Positions 1-9,286 of a stretch of DNA of 64,000 bases are shown piece by piece (positions within the stretch are counted from its first letter, which is position 1; every line of letters starts with the position of its first letter). Source of the stretch: Sporosarcina psychrophila (GTDB taxonomy: Bacteria > Bacillota > Bacilli > Bacillales_A > Planococcaceae); contig NZ_CP014616.1 of NCBI RefSeq assembly GCF_001590685.1, forward strand, positions 3,347,001-3,411,000, read 5' to 3'. The notes beneath the pieces are model-generated. The model was not told the DNA's origin. It did no database searches and saw only the letters and a list, made by a program, of their open reading frames with translations. The position numbers and the translations under genes were made by a program.

Positions 1-337
1 GATCGGTCAACATGCTTTTTGATTGCTTGGCCTGTTATATGATCGGTCAACATGCTTTTTGATTGCTTGGCCTGTTATATGATCGGTCAACATGCTTTTT
101 GATTGCTTGGCACGTTATATGATCGGCTAGACATGCTTTTTGATCGGTTCGCTCGTAATATGATCGGGCAGCATGCTTTATGATTGCTTGGCTCGTTATA
201 TGATTGGTTAGCATTTTTTTTGATTGTTTGGCCCGTTATATGATTGGTTAGCATTTTTTTGATTGTTTGGCACGTTATATGATCGGTCAGTCATTCTTTT
301 TGATCACTTAGCACGTTATATGATCGGGCAGCATGCC
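1..337. repeat. Tandem array of about 40-bp repeats downstream of ftsZ
   Basis: Eight full units and one partial unit lie head to tail with starts at 1, 41, 81, 121, 162, 202, 242, 281 and 322. Unit lengths are 39 to 41 bp. Each unit opens with GATCGG or GATTGG, carries a central T-run next to TGAT, and ends in GTTATAT or a close variant. Units 1 and 2 are identical, unit 3 differs at two bases, and units nearer ftsZ are more diverged. The array runs off the left edge, so its true length is unknown. There are no unique spacers between units, so it is not CRISPR-like, and it holds no plausible gene. Function is unknown. Confidence 0.95.
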
Positions 338-384
338 AACAATAATCAGACATCACCTAATCCACTTCATAGCTAACTAAACGT

Positions 385-431
385 AAAAAAAGCTTTCCAG
401 AAAGCGCGGTTGCACTTTTTGGAAAGCTTTT
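385..431 (-). terminator. Intrinsic terminator of ftsZ
   Basis: A 12-bp perfect stem (388-399 with 420-431) is followed on the minus strand by a run of seven T (complement of 385-391). It begins 16 bp past the ftsZ stop codon and ends the division operon. Confidence 0.9.
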
Positions 432-446
432 GGTCTTACATCATTA

Positions 447-1625
447 TTAACGACGACGATTGCGTAAAAACGTCGGAATATCGAGCGTGTCATCTTGTTG
501 ATTACCTTGAGGTTGGCGTGTTGGTTCCGGTTGTTGGAACTGTGGCGCTTCCTCTCTGCTACGCTCACGTGTTGGTGGCTGTTGAGTTGGCGGTTGCTGC
601 TCACGCGTTGGCGGTTGTGTACGACTTGCACCGAAGCCCGGGCTTCTTGCAGGACGAGATACGGTAAGCTGCTCTTCGCTGAAGCCTGTTGCAATGACTG
701 TTACGATAATTTCATCCTTCAAGTTGTCATTGATGACAGAACCGAAAATCATATTCACATCTTCATCTGAAGCTGAAGCAACGATATCTGCAGCTTCCTG
801 TACTTCGAATAGGCTCAAGTTTGAACCGCCTGTGATATTCATAAGTACACCTTTTGCACCGTCGATTGACGTTTCGAGTAGTGGGCTTGAAATGGCTTTT
901 TTCGCCGCTTCAGCCGCACGATTTTCTCCCGTAGACATCCCGATTCCCATAAGAGCAGAGCCTTTATTGGACATGATTGTCTTAACGTCTGCAAAGTCTA
1001 AGTTGATAAGTCCAGGTACAGCGATCAAGTCGGAAATACCTTGAACCCCTTGACGTAGTACATTATCGGCTTCACGGAAAGCTTCGAGCATTGGCGTATT
1101 TTTATCTACAATTTCAAGCAATTTATCATTTGGTATGACGATTAGTGTATCCACAGATTCTTTCATAGATGTTATACCGCCGATTGCCTGTGTCTGGCGT
1201 TTTCGTCCTTCAAAAGTGAACGGCCTAGTAACAACACCAACAGTCAGAGCACCCAAATCTTTCGCAATTTGTGCGATGACTGGAGCAGCCCCAGTACCTG
1301 TTCCACCGCCCATACCTGCAGTAACGAACACCATATCAGATCCGCGCAATGCTTCTTCGATTTGTTCTCTGCTTTCTTCGGCAGCTTTTTTACCAACTTC
1401 CGGATTCGCACCTGCCCCAAGTCCGCGTGTCAATTTGCCACCAATTTGTAATTTCACTTCAGCAGTCGAAAGGTTTAATGCCTGTGCATCTGTATTAACT
1501 GCGATAAATTCCACGCCTTGCACACCATGTTCAATCATTCTATTTACAGCATTATTACCGCCACCGCCTACACCAATTACTTTGATGACTGCTAACGCGT
1601 CAACATTCGTATCGAATTCTAGCAT
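447..1625 (-). CDS. ftsZ: Cell division protein FtsZ
   Basis: FtsZ is the tubulin-like GTPase that polymerises into the cytokinetic Z-ring. The 392-residue product has the usual length. It shows the N-terminal GGGGNN nucleotide motif (residues 20-25), the tubulin signature GGGTGTG (106-112), a Gln/Pro/Arg-rich C-terminal linker, and the conserved tail with the core DIPTFLRN that binds FtsA and SepF. The last residues RNRR are the basic variable tail. It starts with ATG after a strong AGGAGG-type ribosome binding site and lies 41 bp downstream of ftsA, so the two are very likely co-transcribed. A hairpin terminator follows. Identity is certain from the motifs and from the dcw context. Confidence 0.99.
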   Translation of the reverse strand: MLEFDTNVDALAVIKVIGVGGGGNNAVNRMIEHGVQGVEFIAVNTDAQALNLSTAEVKLQIGGKLTRGLGAGANPEVGKKAAEESREQIEEALRGSDMVFVTAGMGGGTGTGAAPVIAQIAKDLGALTVGVVTRPFTFEGRKRQTQAIGGITSMKESVDTLIVIPNDKLLEIVDKNTPMLEAFREADNVLRQGVQGISDLIAVPGLINLDFADVKTIMSNKGSALMGIGMSTGENRAAEAAKKAISSPLLETSIDGAKGVLMNITGGSNLSLFEVQEAADIVASASDEDVNMIFGSVINDNLKDEIIVTVIATGFSEEQLTVSRPARSPGFGASRTQPPTREQQPPTQQPPTRERSREEAPQFQQPEPTRQPQGNQQDDTLDIPTFLRNRRR

Positions 1626-1666
1626 CGTCTCTCCTCCTAGTCCATTTCATACAGTTGTTCATTGAA

Positions 1667-2950
1667 TCATTCGAAGAAATTGTCAAAGACTTTCTTTGCT
1701 TTATCTAAAATACCAGGTTTCTTTTCTTTGTTCCGGTCTACTGACTTTTTCTTGTTGACCGGAGCCGGCGTATGATTATCAGAAGCCGAAACTGTCGCTG
1801 ACTCAGGGACATGACCAAAATAAGAATCTTGCATATGTGCATAGCGTATAAGTCCTACCGCAGTTGCATACATCGGTTCTCTTACCCCGATATACTCTGG
1901 TGTATGAATACGGACCCTTGTTTTCAACACATGTCTTGCTAATTGTAGGATACCATCCATCTTCGTTATACCACCGGTCAATACGACTCCACCTGGTAAA
2001 TCATGTACGCCCATGCGGTACAGCTCTTCCAGAACGAGATCAAAAAGTTCTTCAAGCCGAACACCGATAATTTCCGATATGTATCTTTGGCTGTACTGAT
2101 CTTTTGAATCAGCACCAATGACAGGTACTTCAAACAATTCATCATCCGATGCATCATCTGAGAAAGCATGTCCATACTGATGCTTAATTTTTCTTGCCTG
2201 TTCAGTTGGCGTTTTCAAAATAATTGAAAGATCTTTTGTAATATGATCCCCGCCAACTGGTATGACTGCTGTCGCCATGAATCGGTTTTCGCCAAAAATG
2301 GAGACTGTGGTAGAACCACCACCGATATCAATAAATGCACTGCCGTGATTCTTTTCATCATTCGTCAGAGCAAACGTACCGGCAGCAAGCGGTTGCAAGT
2401 AGATTTCTTGGATTACAAGACCTGCTCGTTCCACGCAGCGTAGTATATTATGAATAAGTGTTTTTGATGTAGTAATAAGCGTTCCGTCCATTTCAAGCCG
2501 GACACCGATCATTCCCCTTGGATCCGTTATTTCATCATAATCGTCAACAATAAATTGTTTCGGAATGATGTTAACGATTTCCCGATCAGGTGGAACTGAC
2601 ATGACCTGCGCTGATTTCATAACCCGATCGAGGTCGTCATCAGTAATTTCACGATTTTCCGAGTTAACTGCAACAACTCCTTTGACGTCCTGTAACGAAA
2701 CGCCATTTGCAGGAATGCCCAGAATGACTTCACGGATTTGCATCCCTATCATTCTTTCGGCCTGGTCAACCGCTTTTCGGATAGATTGGACAGTTGCATC
2801 AATATCGATGATTGTCCCTTTCCGAATTCCCGCAGATTGAACATTGCCAACTCCGATAACGTGCAAGGATCCGCCATCCACTTCACCTACTAACACCTTA
2901 ACTGACGAAGAACCTATATCAAGTGATACATATAATTCTGATTGGCTCAA
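1667..2950 (-). CDS. ftsA: Cell division protein FtsA
   Basis: FtsA is the actin-like ATPase that tethers FtsZ to the membrane. The 427-residue product has the actin/Hsp70 fold signatures, including DIGSSSVKV near residues 11-19 and a second phosphate motif around FIDIGGGSTT. A Lys/Pro-rich linker leads to a C-terminal amphipathic helix (GILDKAKKVFDNFFE), the membrane targeting sequence. The start is a TTG codon at 2950, with a GGGAGGTG ribosome binding site just upstream. A separate sigma-A-like promoter lies at 2985-3013, so ftsA-ftsZ can be expressed apart from the rest of the cluster, as in B. subtilis. Confidence 0.98.
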   Translation of the reverse strand: MSQSELYVSLDIGSSSVKVLVGEVDGGSLHVIGVGNVQSAGIRKGTIIDIDATVQSIRKAVDQAERMIGMQIREVILGIPANGVSLQDVKGVVAVNSENREITDDDLDRVMKSAQVMSVPPDREIVNIIPKQFIVDDYDEITDPRGMIGVRLEMDGTLITTSKTLIHNILRCVERAGLVIQEIYLQPLAAGTFALTNDEKNHGSAFIDIGGGSTTVSIFGENRFMATAVIPVGGDHITKDLSIILKTPTEQARKIKHQYGHAFSDDASDDELFEVPVIGADSKDQYSQRYISEIIGVRLEELFDLVLEELYRMGVHDLPGGVVLTGGITKMDGILQLARHVLKTRVRIHTPEYIGVREPMYATAVGLIRYAHMQDSYFGHVPESATVSASDNHTPAPVNKKKSVDRNKEKKPGILDKAKKVFDNFFE

Positions 2951-2984
2951 TTACTGGCACCTCCCAAATCAACTCTTAACTCCC

Positions 2985-3013
2985 ATTCTATTGCATTGGG
3001 AGTGCATTGTCTA
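2985..3013 (-). promoter_or_regulatory. Sigma-A-like promoter for ftsA-ftsZ
   Basis: On the minus strand a -35 box TAGACA (complement of 3008-3013) and a -10 box TAGAAT (complement of 2985-2990) are separated by exactly 17 bp. Each box matches the consensus at five of six positions. The spacer and -10 region also form a small dyad (ACTCCCA with TGGGAGT). Local promoters before ftsA are known in B. subtilis. The call here rests on sequence alone. Confidence 0.7.
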
Positions 3014-3047
3014 AATATTTTCGACATCTCTTATTCAAACCCCTTCA

Positions 3048-3416
3048 TTAATGTGCATTTGTGTTGGTAACTTTCCCTCGCTCTGCCCATTTAACAAGCA
3101 AAATCCTTCTAATAACGGCGATATTTTGGAATAACCTTACACCGAATGCAAAAATTGCCGCAAGATATAAATCGACTCCTAGATGCACTCCTAAAAATGC
3201 CAGTGCGGCCGCCAGTACTATGTTAAAGAAGAATCCAGATACAAACACCTTATCATCGTATACTTGCTGTAAATGAGCCCTGATGCCCCCGAATAGCGTA
3301 TCAAGGGCAGCCAGTACAGCAATTGATAAGTAATTTTCATATACCTGTGGAATTTGAATGTCTGATAATAGACCCATCGAAATTCCGAGTACAAGACCAA
3401 GTAATGGTAACCACAT
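3048..3416 (-). CDS. sbp: Small basic protein Sbp (DUF1290 family)
   Basis: This 122-residue membrane protein has about three hydrophobic segments, around residues 3-17, 30-44 and 62-95. It ends in a basic cytoplasmic tail rich in Arg and Lys. It matches the small basic protein family (DUF1290) that sits between ylxX and ftsA in Bacillus dcw clusters. Biochemical function is not established; the position suggests a role linked to division. It starts 3 bp after the upstream DUF881 gene ends, so it is co-transcribed with it. Confidence 0.88.
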   Translation of the reverse strand: MWLPLLGLVLGISMGLLSDIQIPQVYENYLSIAVLAALDTLFGGIRAHLQQVYDDKVFVSGFFFNIVLAAALAFLGVHLGVDLYLAAIFAFGVRLFQNIAVIRRILLVKWAERGKVTNTNAH

Positions 3417-3419
3417 AAG

Positions 3420-4139
3420 TCATTCCCCTTTCGGCAATTCCTCTAAAAACTGATTTTCCAGCCTTTCTGGATAACCGCGGATTTCCACCGCCATTTCTGG
3501 TTTTCCAACTTCAAGGATTAAATCATCCAGATAAAAGTCATCGTGAATCGCCGAGGCTACTAAATAATTGTATACTTTTTCACTGTCTGCAAAGGTCGGA
3601 GAAATGATTTTCATGGAAAAGGGCGGTGTTGAAACATTCAACCCATTCACAGTGGTCATTCCATTAATATCTCTGATGGAGCTCAGTATCGTATATCGTT
3701 TGCCATCAATTTCAAAAATGAGGCCTTTAAAACGATTCAACTCATTGACAAAACGAGTGAGTAGATCTGGAGATATTCCGGTGATTGGTACACCGAAGGC
3801 CACACTTTCAGCAGCTGGCCGAACTTTGATAATAATGCCCGGTCCTTCAACGTCAGTAACACCCGCTTGCCGATAGAGCTTGTCCACTGTTTGGGTTAGC
3901 GCCCTCCCAGTGTTTTCTATATTTAACGATTTGTATGTGAGTATTGTCTTGTCCAACTCCCGAATTTCAGAAAGCAATTCAGAGTGGAACTGCTTTTCAC
4001 TTGCCAGGTCTTGACGGATTGCCCAAATGTCCCTCGTATCTCGTTCTTCTGGGTTTTTCATCGAATTGAATTGGATGGCAGTCATAAACCCGACAAGGAG
4101 CAAGATCAGCGTGAATCTCCAATGTATTGTTTTTCTCAC
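3420..4139 (-). CDS. ylxX: DUF881 family membrane-anchored protein (YlxX-type)
   Basis: The 239-residue product has an N-terminal membrane anchor (about residues 8-25), a coiled-coil stretch (about 40-75), and a DUF881 domain with the motif GPGIIIKV near residue 100. The bulk should lie outside the membrane. Two DUF881 paralogues between divIB and sbp are the B. subtilis arrangement (ylxW then ylxX), which decides the name. Function is unknown. DUF881 proteins are thought of as wall or division associated because of their gene neighbours. Confidence 0.88.
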   Translation of the reverse strand: MRKTIHWRFTLILLLVGFMTAIQFNSMKNPEERDTRDIWAIRQDLASEKQFHSELLSEIRELDKTILTYKSLNIENTGRALTQTVDKLYRQAGVTDVEGPGIIIKVRPAAESVAFGVPITGISPDLLTRFVNELNRFKGLIFEIDGKRYTILSSIRDINGMTTVNGLNVSTPPFSMKIISPTFADSEKVYNYLVASAIHDDFYLDDLILEVGKPEMAVEIRGYPERLENQFLEELPKGE

Positions 4140-4163
4140 CCGTCCAACCCCCTACACCATTAC

Positions 4164-4886
4164 TCAACTCTCATTGCGCAAAGCCGACAGCCTAATATCC
4201 TTTGATTGTTCTGTAGTGACCACGATATTATCCCTGATTAGGCTGTCAATCACACCACCTTTTAAATGTAAGGCTGAAGAAAGAACGTCCATATCACCAA
4301 TCGCCTCTATAACAAATGGCGCCGGATAAGTTCTTCCATCAACCGTAATGACTGGTCCTGTGCATTTTATATAAGAGTTTGATGTAATTCGTTGTCCATT
4401 TATCGCTAATCCTTGCGCTCCTGAAATCCTTAATTCATTGACGACCCGAAGTATATGACTTTCATGAACAATATAATCGTTCGGGTTCTGTTCAACAGGA
4501 TCATAATCGGCATCTTTCAAAGTAACTTTGAGACCTTGTCCGATAGCAGGGATTGCACCAAGCAGCAAGCGAAGATTTTTCGCCTCATCAACGAGACTGG
4601 CATGATCCTTCTCCCCCATGGAGAAAGAACGTTCATACTCACGTATCTCTTCCTGCTTGGCGGCGATTTCATCGGTCAGTTCCTTATTTCGTTCCTGCTG
4701 ACTGATTAGTCCTTCTCGGTAATCCTCTTCCTTGTTAAATGCAGGCGATTGAGTACTATCGTTCTCCTGGTTTATGCCGAGGGTTCGATATGAAAACGCG
4801 AGGATGAAACCCAGCACAAGAAAGACAACTGAAAAAAGAATACTTCTTCCCCTCTTTTTGTATGCATCATTCACCTTCTTCATCAA
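4164..4886 (-). CDS. ylxW: DUF881 family membrane-anchored protein (YlxW-type)
   Basis: Paralogue of the next gene downstream, 239-240 residues, with the same plan: a basic N-terminus, a membrane segment (about residues 14-33), a coiled coil (about 55-105) and a DUF881 domain with GQGLKVTL around residue 120. It overlaps the 3' end of divIB by about 20 bp, which implies translational coupling. The start is either a TTG at 4886 or the adjoining ATG at 4883. Both lie inside divIB, so the ribosome binding site is in divIB coding sequence. Function is unknown. Confidence 0.87.
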   Translation of the reverse strand: MMKKVNDAYKKRGRSILFSVVFLVLGFILAFSYRTLGINQENDSTQSPAFNKEEDYREGLISQQERNKELTDEIAAKQEEIREYERSFSMGEKDHASLVDEAKNLRLLLGAIPAIGQGLKVTLKDADYDPVEQNPNDYIVHESHILRVVNELRISGAQGLAINGQRITSNSYIKCTGPVITVDGRTYPAPFVIEAIGDMDVLSSALHLKGGVIDSLIRDNIVVTTEQSKDIRLSALRNES

Positions 4887-5658
4887 TCGGCTCTTCCTCC
4901 TCCTCTACTAACCCGTATACCTTACTAAAAGGAGTGAAAAACGTTCCAACTTCCATATCTATTACACCTTTTTCATAACTATTCAATTGGGCTGTTACAT
5001 CTGGATAATAAGCCATTTTTTCAGCGAACGTTGAGATGAATGCGCGGACCTCGAATCCATCGTCCATATAGACCGTAATACTATCCGAATCCTTTTCATC
5101 CCCTGTAACAATAATTTCTGAAATCAGGTGATAGACAGTGTCGTCCAGTTTCAGCAACTGTGCTGTTATCCGCTTCAGTGTATCAGGATTTTTGAAATTA
5201 TTTAAGACAGGCGATTCAGCCTCAGGCAACAACATCCCGGTTGGGAACGTTTCCCCACTTTCTAACAGTAAACTATATTGTCCCCCGTCTTCAAGATAGG
5301 CAATCGTCTTCCATTCGGTAATTACGATTTCAATATTCCTAAACCATTCCCGTGACACCGATACCTTTTGTACGCCTTCAATTTTCTCCATAGATTCTTC
5401 GATGTCACCGGTACTGAAGCTCCAAAGAGAGTTGTCTATTGTTAAACCACTTTTTTCTTCATAAAATGCCTGCTCATGTAGAACGGCACCGCTAACCTTA
5501 ATCGTCTCTAGCTTACTAAGGGGTGATTGAAAATAAAGGATAGCTAGGAGTGCAACAACAAACACAGTCAACATGAACAGGAATTTTTTATTTGTTTTTC
5601 TGCGACGCTTTTCCCGCAAGGATGGAATTCGCTCTTCGATGTCAATGACTTTGTCCAT
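4867..5658 (-). CDS. divIB: Cell division protein DivIB (FtsQ)
   Basis: DivIB is the bitopic division protein that forms a complex with FtsL and DivIC and regulates septal peptidoglycan synthesis. The 263-residue product has a basic cytoplasmic tail rich in Arg/Lys (residues 10-25), one membrane helix (about 27-45), a POTRA domain beginning LETIKVSG, and a beta domain. The C-terminal tail is very acidic (EEEEEPIDEEGE), as in Gram-positive DivIB. The start is an ATG behind an AGGAGGGG ribosome binding site. In B. subtilis murG and murB precede divIB. Here only 15 bp separate it from the SEDS gene. Confidence 0.95.
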   Translation of the reverse strand: MDKVIDIEERIPSLREKRRRKTNKKFLFMLTVFVVALLAILYFQSPLSKLETIKVSGAVLHEQAFYEEKSGLTIDNSLWSFSTGDIEESMEKIEGVQKVSVSREWFRNIEIVITEWKTIAYLEDGGQYSLLLESGETFPTGMLLPEAESPVLNNFKNPDTLKRITAQLLKLDDTVYHLISEIIVTGDEKDSDSITVYMDDGFEVRAFISTFAEKMAYYPDVTAQLNSYEKGVIDMEVGTFFTPFSKVYGLVEEEEEPIDEEGE

Positions 5659-5673
5659 TTTGCCCCTCCTCTA

Positions 5674-6789
5674 TCAACTCGTTTTTTTGCCCACTGTAAA
5701 ATGCATGATGGTCCCTGCCGCTATCCACGTCGTCATCAAAGATGAGCCGCCATAGCTTATAAAAGGCAATGTGACGCCCGTTACAGGCAAAAGCCCTGAT
5801 ACCACGCCGACATTCAAAAATGTTTGAAAAATGATCATTGAACCCATGCCTGCAACCATCAGAAATGCATATCGTCCTTTCGTTCTGATTGCGATTCCGA
5901 AAGTTGATGCCAATAAAACGGTAAACAGCAACAATACCAACGTCGCCCCAATGAATCCTGATTCTTCCGCGATAATCGAAAAAATAAAGTCATTTTGTGG
6001 TTCGGGCAAATAGAGATACTTCTGACGGCTATTGCCGTAACCATGACCAACCAATCCTCCGGGCGCAATCGCAAACAACGACTGAATTCCTTGGAAGCCC
6101 TTACCAAGAGGATCACTCCATGGGTCGATATACGATTTGATGCGATCCAATCTGTAAGGAGCCGCGGCAATTAATGCAACAAAAGCACCTATTCCAGCAA
6201 AACCAAGAAATGCGAAAAATTTTAGTGGGTATCCTGCAATGAATAGAATAACGAACGCAGAGACAATCATAATAACAGCGGAACCAAGATCGGGTTGCAA
6301 CATGATAAGAGCAGCAGGTAGCAGAATCAGTCCAAAGTGGCTAAACTGAAAAATACCTTTTCCTTGAATTTTGTCCAAGCTGCACGCCAGTTTCCCAATA
6401 AGTGCAACTTTGACGAACTCGGCTGGTTGAATACTGAACGGGCCAAGTGCAATCCAGCTTTGTGATCCGTTCCGCATTGCGCCAACCCCCGGAATAAGGA
6501 CAGCAACGAGTAACAAGATTGTCATCCAATATACAAATGTCCATGTTTTCGGACTCGATGTCAGAGGGCTTTTCATAATTACAAGTGCAATGCCGATTGA
6601 CACCGCCATATAAATTGCTTGTTTCACGATAAACGGAGAGGAGTCGGCATAATGCACCGCCCCCCAATACGAACCGGCGGAATGGACAAAAGCCAATCCG
6701 ATGAATGATAGCGCTACGGCAGAAACGATAAATGACGTTTTCAACTTAGCTTCCAGTGAACGCATCCTTCCGCAAATTTGCTGAATCAA
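5674..6789 (-). CDS. spoVE: SEDS family glycosyltransferase, SpoVE/FtsW type
   Basis: SEDS proteins are polytopic membrane enzymes that polymerise lipid II into glycan strands together with a class B PBP. The 371-residue product has about ten membrane segments, the motif QPAEFVKVALIGKLA near residue 122, the loop PEPQNDFIFSIIAEE, and the C-terminal motif GVTLPFISYGGSS. Its place between murD and divIB is that of spoVE in B. subtilis. A second SEDS gene beside pycA (50461) occupies the ftsW locus, so this one is more likely the sporulation paralogue, though a vegetative role is possible. The TTG start at 6789 lacks a clear ribosome binding site; an ATG at 6765 is the alternative. Confidence 0.85.
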   Translation of the reverse strand: MIQQICGRMRSLEAKLKTSFIVSAVALSFIGLAFVHSAGSYWGAVHYADSSPFIVKQAIYMAVSIGIALVIMKSPLTSSPKTWTFVYWMTILLLVAVLIPGVGAMRNGSQSWIALGPFSIQPAEFVKVALIGKLACSLDKIQGKGIFQFSHFGLILLPAALIMLQPDLGSAVIMIVSAFVILFIAGYPLKFFAFLGFAGIGAFVALIAAAPYRLDRIKSYIDPWSDPLGKGFQGIQSLFAIAPGGLVGHGYGNSRQKYLYLPEPQNDFIFSIIAEESGFIGATLVLLLFTVLLASTFGIAIRTKGRYAFLMVAGMGSMIIFQTFLNVGVVSGLLPVTGVTLPFISYGGSSLMTTWIAAGTIMHFTVGKKTS

Positions 6790-6832
6790 CTAAATGACTA
6801 TATAGATATGTTGAAATAAAGAATCCTACCAA

Positions 6833-6935
6833 CAACGCTTGGCGCTAGGGGATGCCTCCCACAATAAGCCGGACCGAAAATCACTGGCAGTCTTATTGCT
6901 TCGACTCCCCCTGTAAGGCGCCTACGCTAGTTTAT
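6833..6935. repeat. Intergenic hairpin repeat (short GC-rich family)
   Basis: The gap between spoVE and murD holds an imperfect palindrome whose arms are GGCGCTAGGGGA and TCCCCCTGTAAGGCGCC, followed by T(A)CGCTAG. The right arm recurs almost exactly at 25958-25985 and in a shorter form at 39290-39320. The element sits inside an otherwise tight operon. Confidence 0.75.
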
Positions 6936-6964
6936 ATACCGTATTTAACGAACACCGGTGAGAC

Positions 6965-8314
6965 TTATAGTTCCATAACCGCTTCTATAAACTGATCGCC
7001 CCTGGCTTCGAAACTTGGGTACTGATCCCAACTGGCACAGGCGGGTGAAAGCAGGATAATATCTCCCGCTACAGTAAGCGGATAAGCTTTTCGCACAGCG
7101 TCCTGTACATCTTCTGCCATCATAATGATTTCGATACCGCATGACGCTGCAAATTCCGCAAACTTCCCGGCTGTTTCTCCCACAGCGACGACTGCTTTTA
7201 CATCACTCATGTAGGGGCGCAACTCTTCAAATGACTGGCCTCGATCCAATCCACCAGCAATTAGAATAGTCGGTACATCAAACGCAGCTAATGCACTTTT
7301 CGTAGCTAGCGTATTCGTTGCTTTTGAGTCATTGTAAAACTTCCGGCCTTGTAATTCCTTAACGAATTGCATCCGGTGCCGAACACCAGTAAAGGAACTT
7401 AACACGCTCTCAATTGCTTTTTTGTCACAACCTAAAAGAATTGCTGCCGCAGTTGCAGCAAGAATGTTTTCAAGATTATGTTGTCCCGGCAACTTTATGA
7501 CGGATCGCAATACATAAGGTTTCCCATTCCAGTATATTTGCTCATCATCAGCCGATATACCGTTTTCTTTCATTCCAGTCAAAGAAAAAGGAACTTTCAC
7601 AGCAGATGAACGAGCAGCATACTTTCGAAGTTTCGGCTGATCATCGTTATATATAAAGTAATCTTCTGCTGTTTGATTTTTTGTGATGCCATATTTTGCC
7701 ACCGCGTACGCTTCAGAAGTTCCATGATAATCGAGATGTGCATCATACAAATTCGTCCAAATGGCTATTTTAGGTTGGAACGTATCGATCCCCATTAGTT
7801 GAAAGGACGAGGCCTCAAGGACGATGATGTTGTCTTGCGTAGCTTTTTCGGCAACAGTACAAGAGACCGTCCCAATATTTCCCGCGATTAGTGGGTGCTT
7901 ATTGCCAATATTAAGCATATGGTACAGCAACGTTGTTGTTGTTGTTTTACCGTTCGATCCTGTAATCCCTACAATTGGTGCTTCACTTATCCTAGAAGCA
8001 AGTTCAATTTCTGTCCACACCGGAATTCCTTTGCCGATTGCTTCCACAATAACTGAATTACTGTAGGGGATGCCTGGATTTTTCACAACGATGTCATATC
8101 CAGCGTCAAGAATATCAGCAGGATGACCACCACATATAACACGGATACCTTTCGAGCGAAGCTCTGCCGCTTCTTCATTACCTGCTTCAGGTGATGCATC
8201 ATTAACCGTTACATGAGCACCAGATGCATGTAATAGCGATGATGCAGCACAGCCACTCTTCGCCAGACCCAGAACAAGTATTTTCATTCCGTTAAACTGA
8301 TTGGCATTTTTCAC
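6965..8314 (-). CDS. murD: UDP-N-acetylmuramoylalanine--D-glutamate ligase MurD
   Basis: MurD adds D-Glu to UDP-MurNAc-L-Ala in the cytoplasm. The 449-residue protein has the N-terminal Rossmann motif GLAKSG, the Mur ligase ATP loop GSNGKTT (residues 119-125), and the motif around GVRHRMQFV in the C-terminal part. The length is normal for the family. The start is a GTG directly after the mraY stop codon, and its ribosome binding site (GGAGGTG) lies within the last codons of mraY, so translation is coupled. Confidence 0.98.
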   Translation of the reverse strand: MKNANQFNGMKILVLGLAKSGCAASSLLHASGAHVTVNDASPEAGNEEAAELRSKGIRVICGGHPADILDAGYDIVVKNPGIPYSNSVIVEAIGKGIPVWTEIELASRISEAPIVGITGSNGKTTTTTLLYHMLNIGNKHPLIAGNIGTVSCTVAEKATQDNIIVLEASSFQLMGIDTFQPKIAIWTNLYDAHLDYHGTSEAYAVAKYGITKNQTAEDYFIYNDDQPKLRKYAARSSAVKVPFSLTGMKENGISADDEQIYWNGKPYVLRSVIKLPGQHNLENILAATAAAILLGCDKKAIESVLSSFTGVRHRMQFVKELQGRKFYNDSKATNTLATKSALAAFDVPTILIAGGLDRGQSFEELRPYMSDVKAVVAVGETAGKFAEFAASCGIEIIMMAEDVQDAVRKAYPLTVAGDIILLSPACASWDQYPSFEARGDQFIEAVMEL

Positions 8315-9286
8315 TTACAACACCTCCAACAAGACAGGGACTATTGCCGCCAAAAACGCGACTCCCCAAAAAACAATAACAATTTTCCACTCGGACCAAC
8401 CCGATAATTCAAAATGATGGTGAATCGGACTCATTTTAAATACCCGTTTACCCGTCGTTTTGAAACTAATGACTTGGATAATAACAGAAAGCGTTTCAAT
8501 GACATAAACAATTCCAATGATGACAAGTAGGAATTCTTGTTTAATCAAAACCGAAATCATCGCGAGTGCCCCACCTAGTGCTAAGGATCCTGTATCCCCC
8601 ATGAAAACTTTTGCAGGCTTGACATTGAAAACTAAAAAACCAAGCATTGCTCCTGTAACTACAAAGGCAAAGACCGCAATATCATGTTGTCCGTATATAA
8701 GAGCATGAACTCCAAATGCGGCAAAAGCGATAGATGATGTCCCCGCAACAAGTCCATCCAATCCATCAGATAGATTTACTGCATTGGAAAATCCGACAAG
8801 CCAAAAAACGAGGAATGCAACATAGAATACACCAAGCTCAATTTCAAATTCTGTGAAAGGAATTTGTACCGCAGTATCGAACGGTCCTAACTTCAAAAGG
8901 AAGAATGCAGCAACCGCAACGATAATTTGGCCAATCAGCTTTTGAATAGATGTCAGCCCAAGATTCCTTTTCAAGACGACGATTATAAAATCATCTAGAA
9001 AACCGATGATGCCAAAACCTACAAGAACGAGTAACAAGACAATCGTCTGTGTCGTCAGCACGTCATATATGTACGAAAGGGCAAGCGTCGAAATGATAAT
9101 TGAACCGATGAAAATAAGCCCGCCCATCGTAGGTGTACCTGCCTTTTTCTGATGGGCTTTGGGACCTTCCTCACGGATACTCTGCCCAAACTTCAATCTC
9201 CTAAGGGCTGGAATAATAACAAATCCCAATAATGTTGAAATGATAAACGCGACCACAATGGCCGTCAATGTAGTGACAAGTGTCAT
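8315..9286 (-). CDS. mraY: Phospho-N-acetylmuramoyl-pentapeptide transferase MraY
   Basis: MraY transfers phospho-MurNAc-pentapeptide to undecaprenyl phosphate, forming lipid I. The 323-residue polytopic protein has about ten membrane helices. It carries the conserved Asp pair DD (98-99), the NLSDGLDG motif, and the magnesium-binding and His-rich loops (MGDTGSLALGG, MSPIHHHFE). Length and motifs are typical. It follows spoVD directly; in B. subtilis murE lies between the two and here it does not. Confidence 0.98.
   Translation of the reverse strand: MTLVTTLTAIVVAFIISTLLGFVIIPALRRLKFGQSIREEGPKAHQKKAGTPTMGGLIFIGSIIISTLALSYIYDVLTTQTIVLLLVLVGFGIIGFLDDFIIVVLKRNLGLTSIQKLIGQIIVAVAAFFLLKLGPFDTAVQIPFTEFEIELGVFYVAFLVFWLVGFSNAVNLSDGLDGLVAGTSSIAFAAFGVHALIYGQHDIAVFAFVVTGAMLGFLVFNVKPAKVFMGDTGSLALGGALAMISVLIKQEFLLVIIGIVYVIETLSVIIQVISFKTTGKRVFKMSPIHHHFELSGWSEWKIVIVFWGVAFLAAIVPVLLEVL

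Noticed and set aside
1..337. The 40-bp array as a CRISPR locus
   Set aside because: Repeats abut one another with no unique spacers, and no cas genes are near.
447..1665. Plus-strand frames opposite ftsZ (for example 1135-1665)
   Set aside because: They are antisense shadows of a certain gene, without ribosome binding sites or homology.
5674..6789. The SEDS gene at 5674 as the main vegetative ftsW
   Set aside because: The second SEDS gene at 50461 beside pycA has the conserved ftsW location. The dcw copy sits where spoVE belongs. The assignment remains positional.
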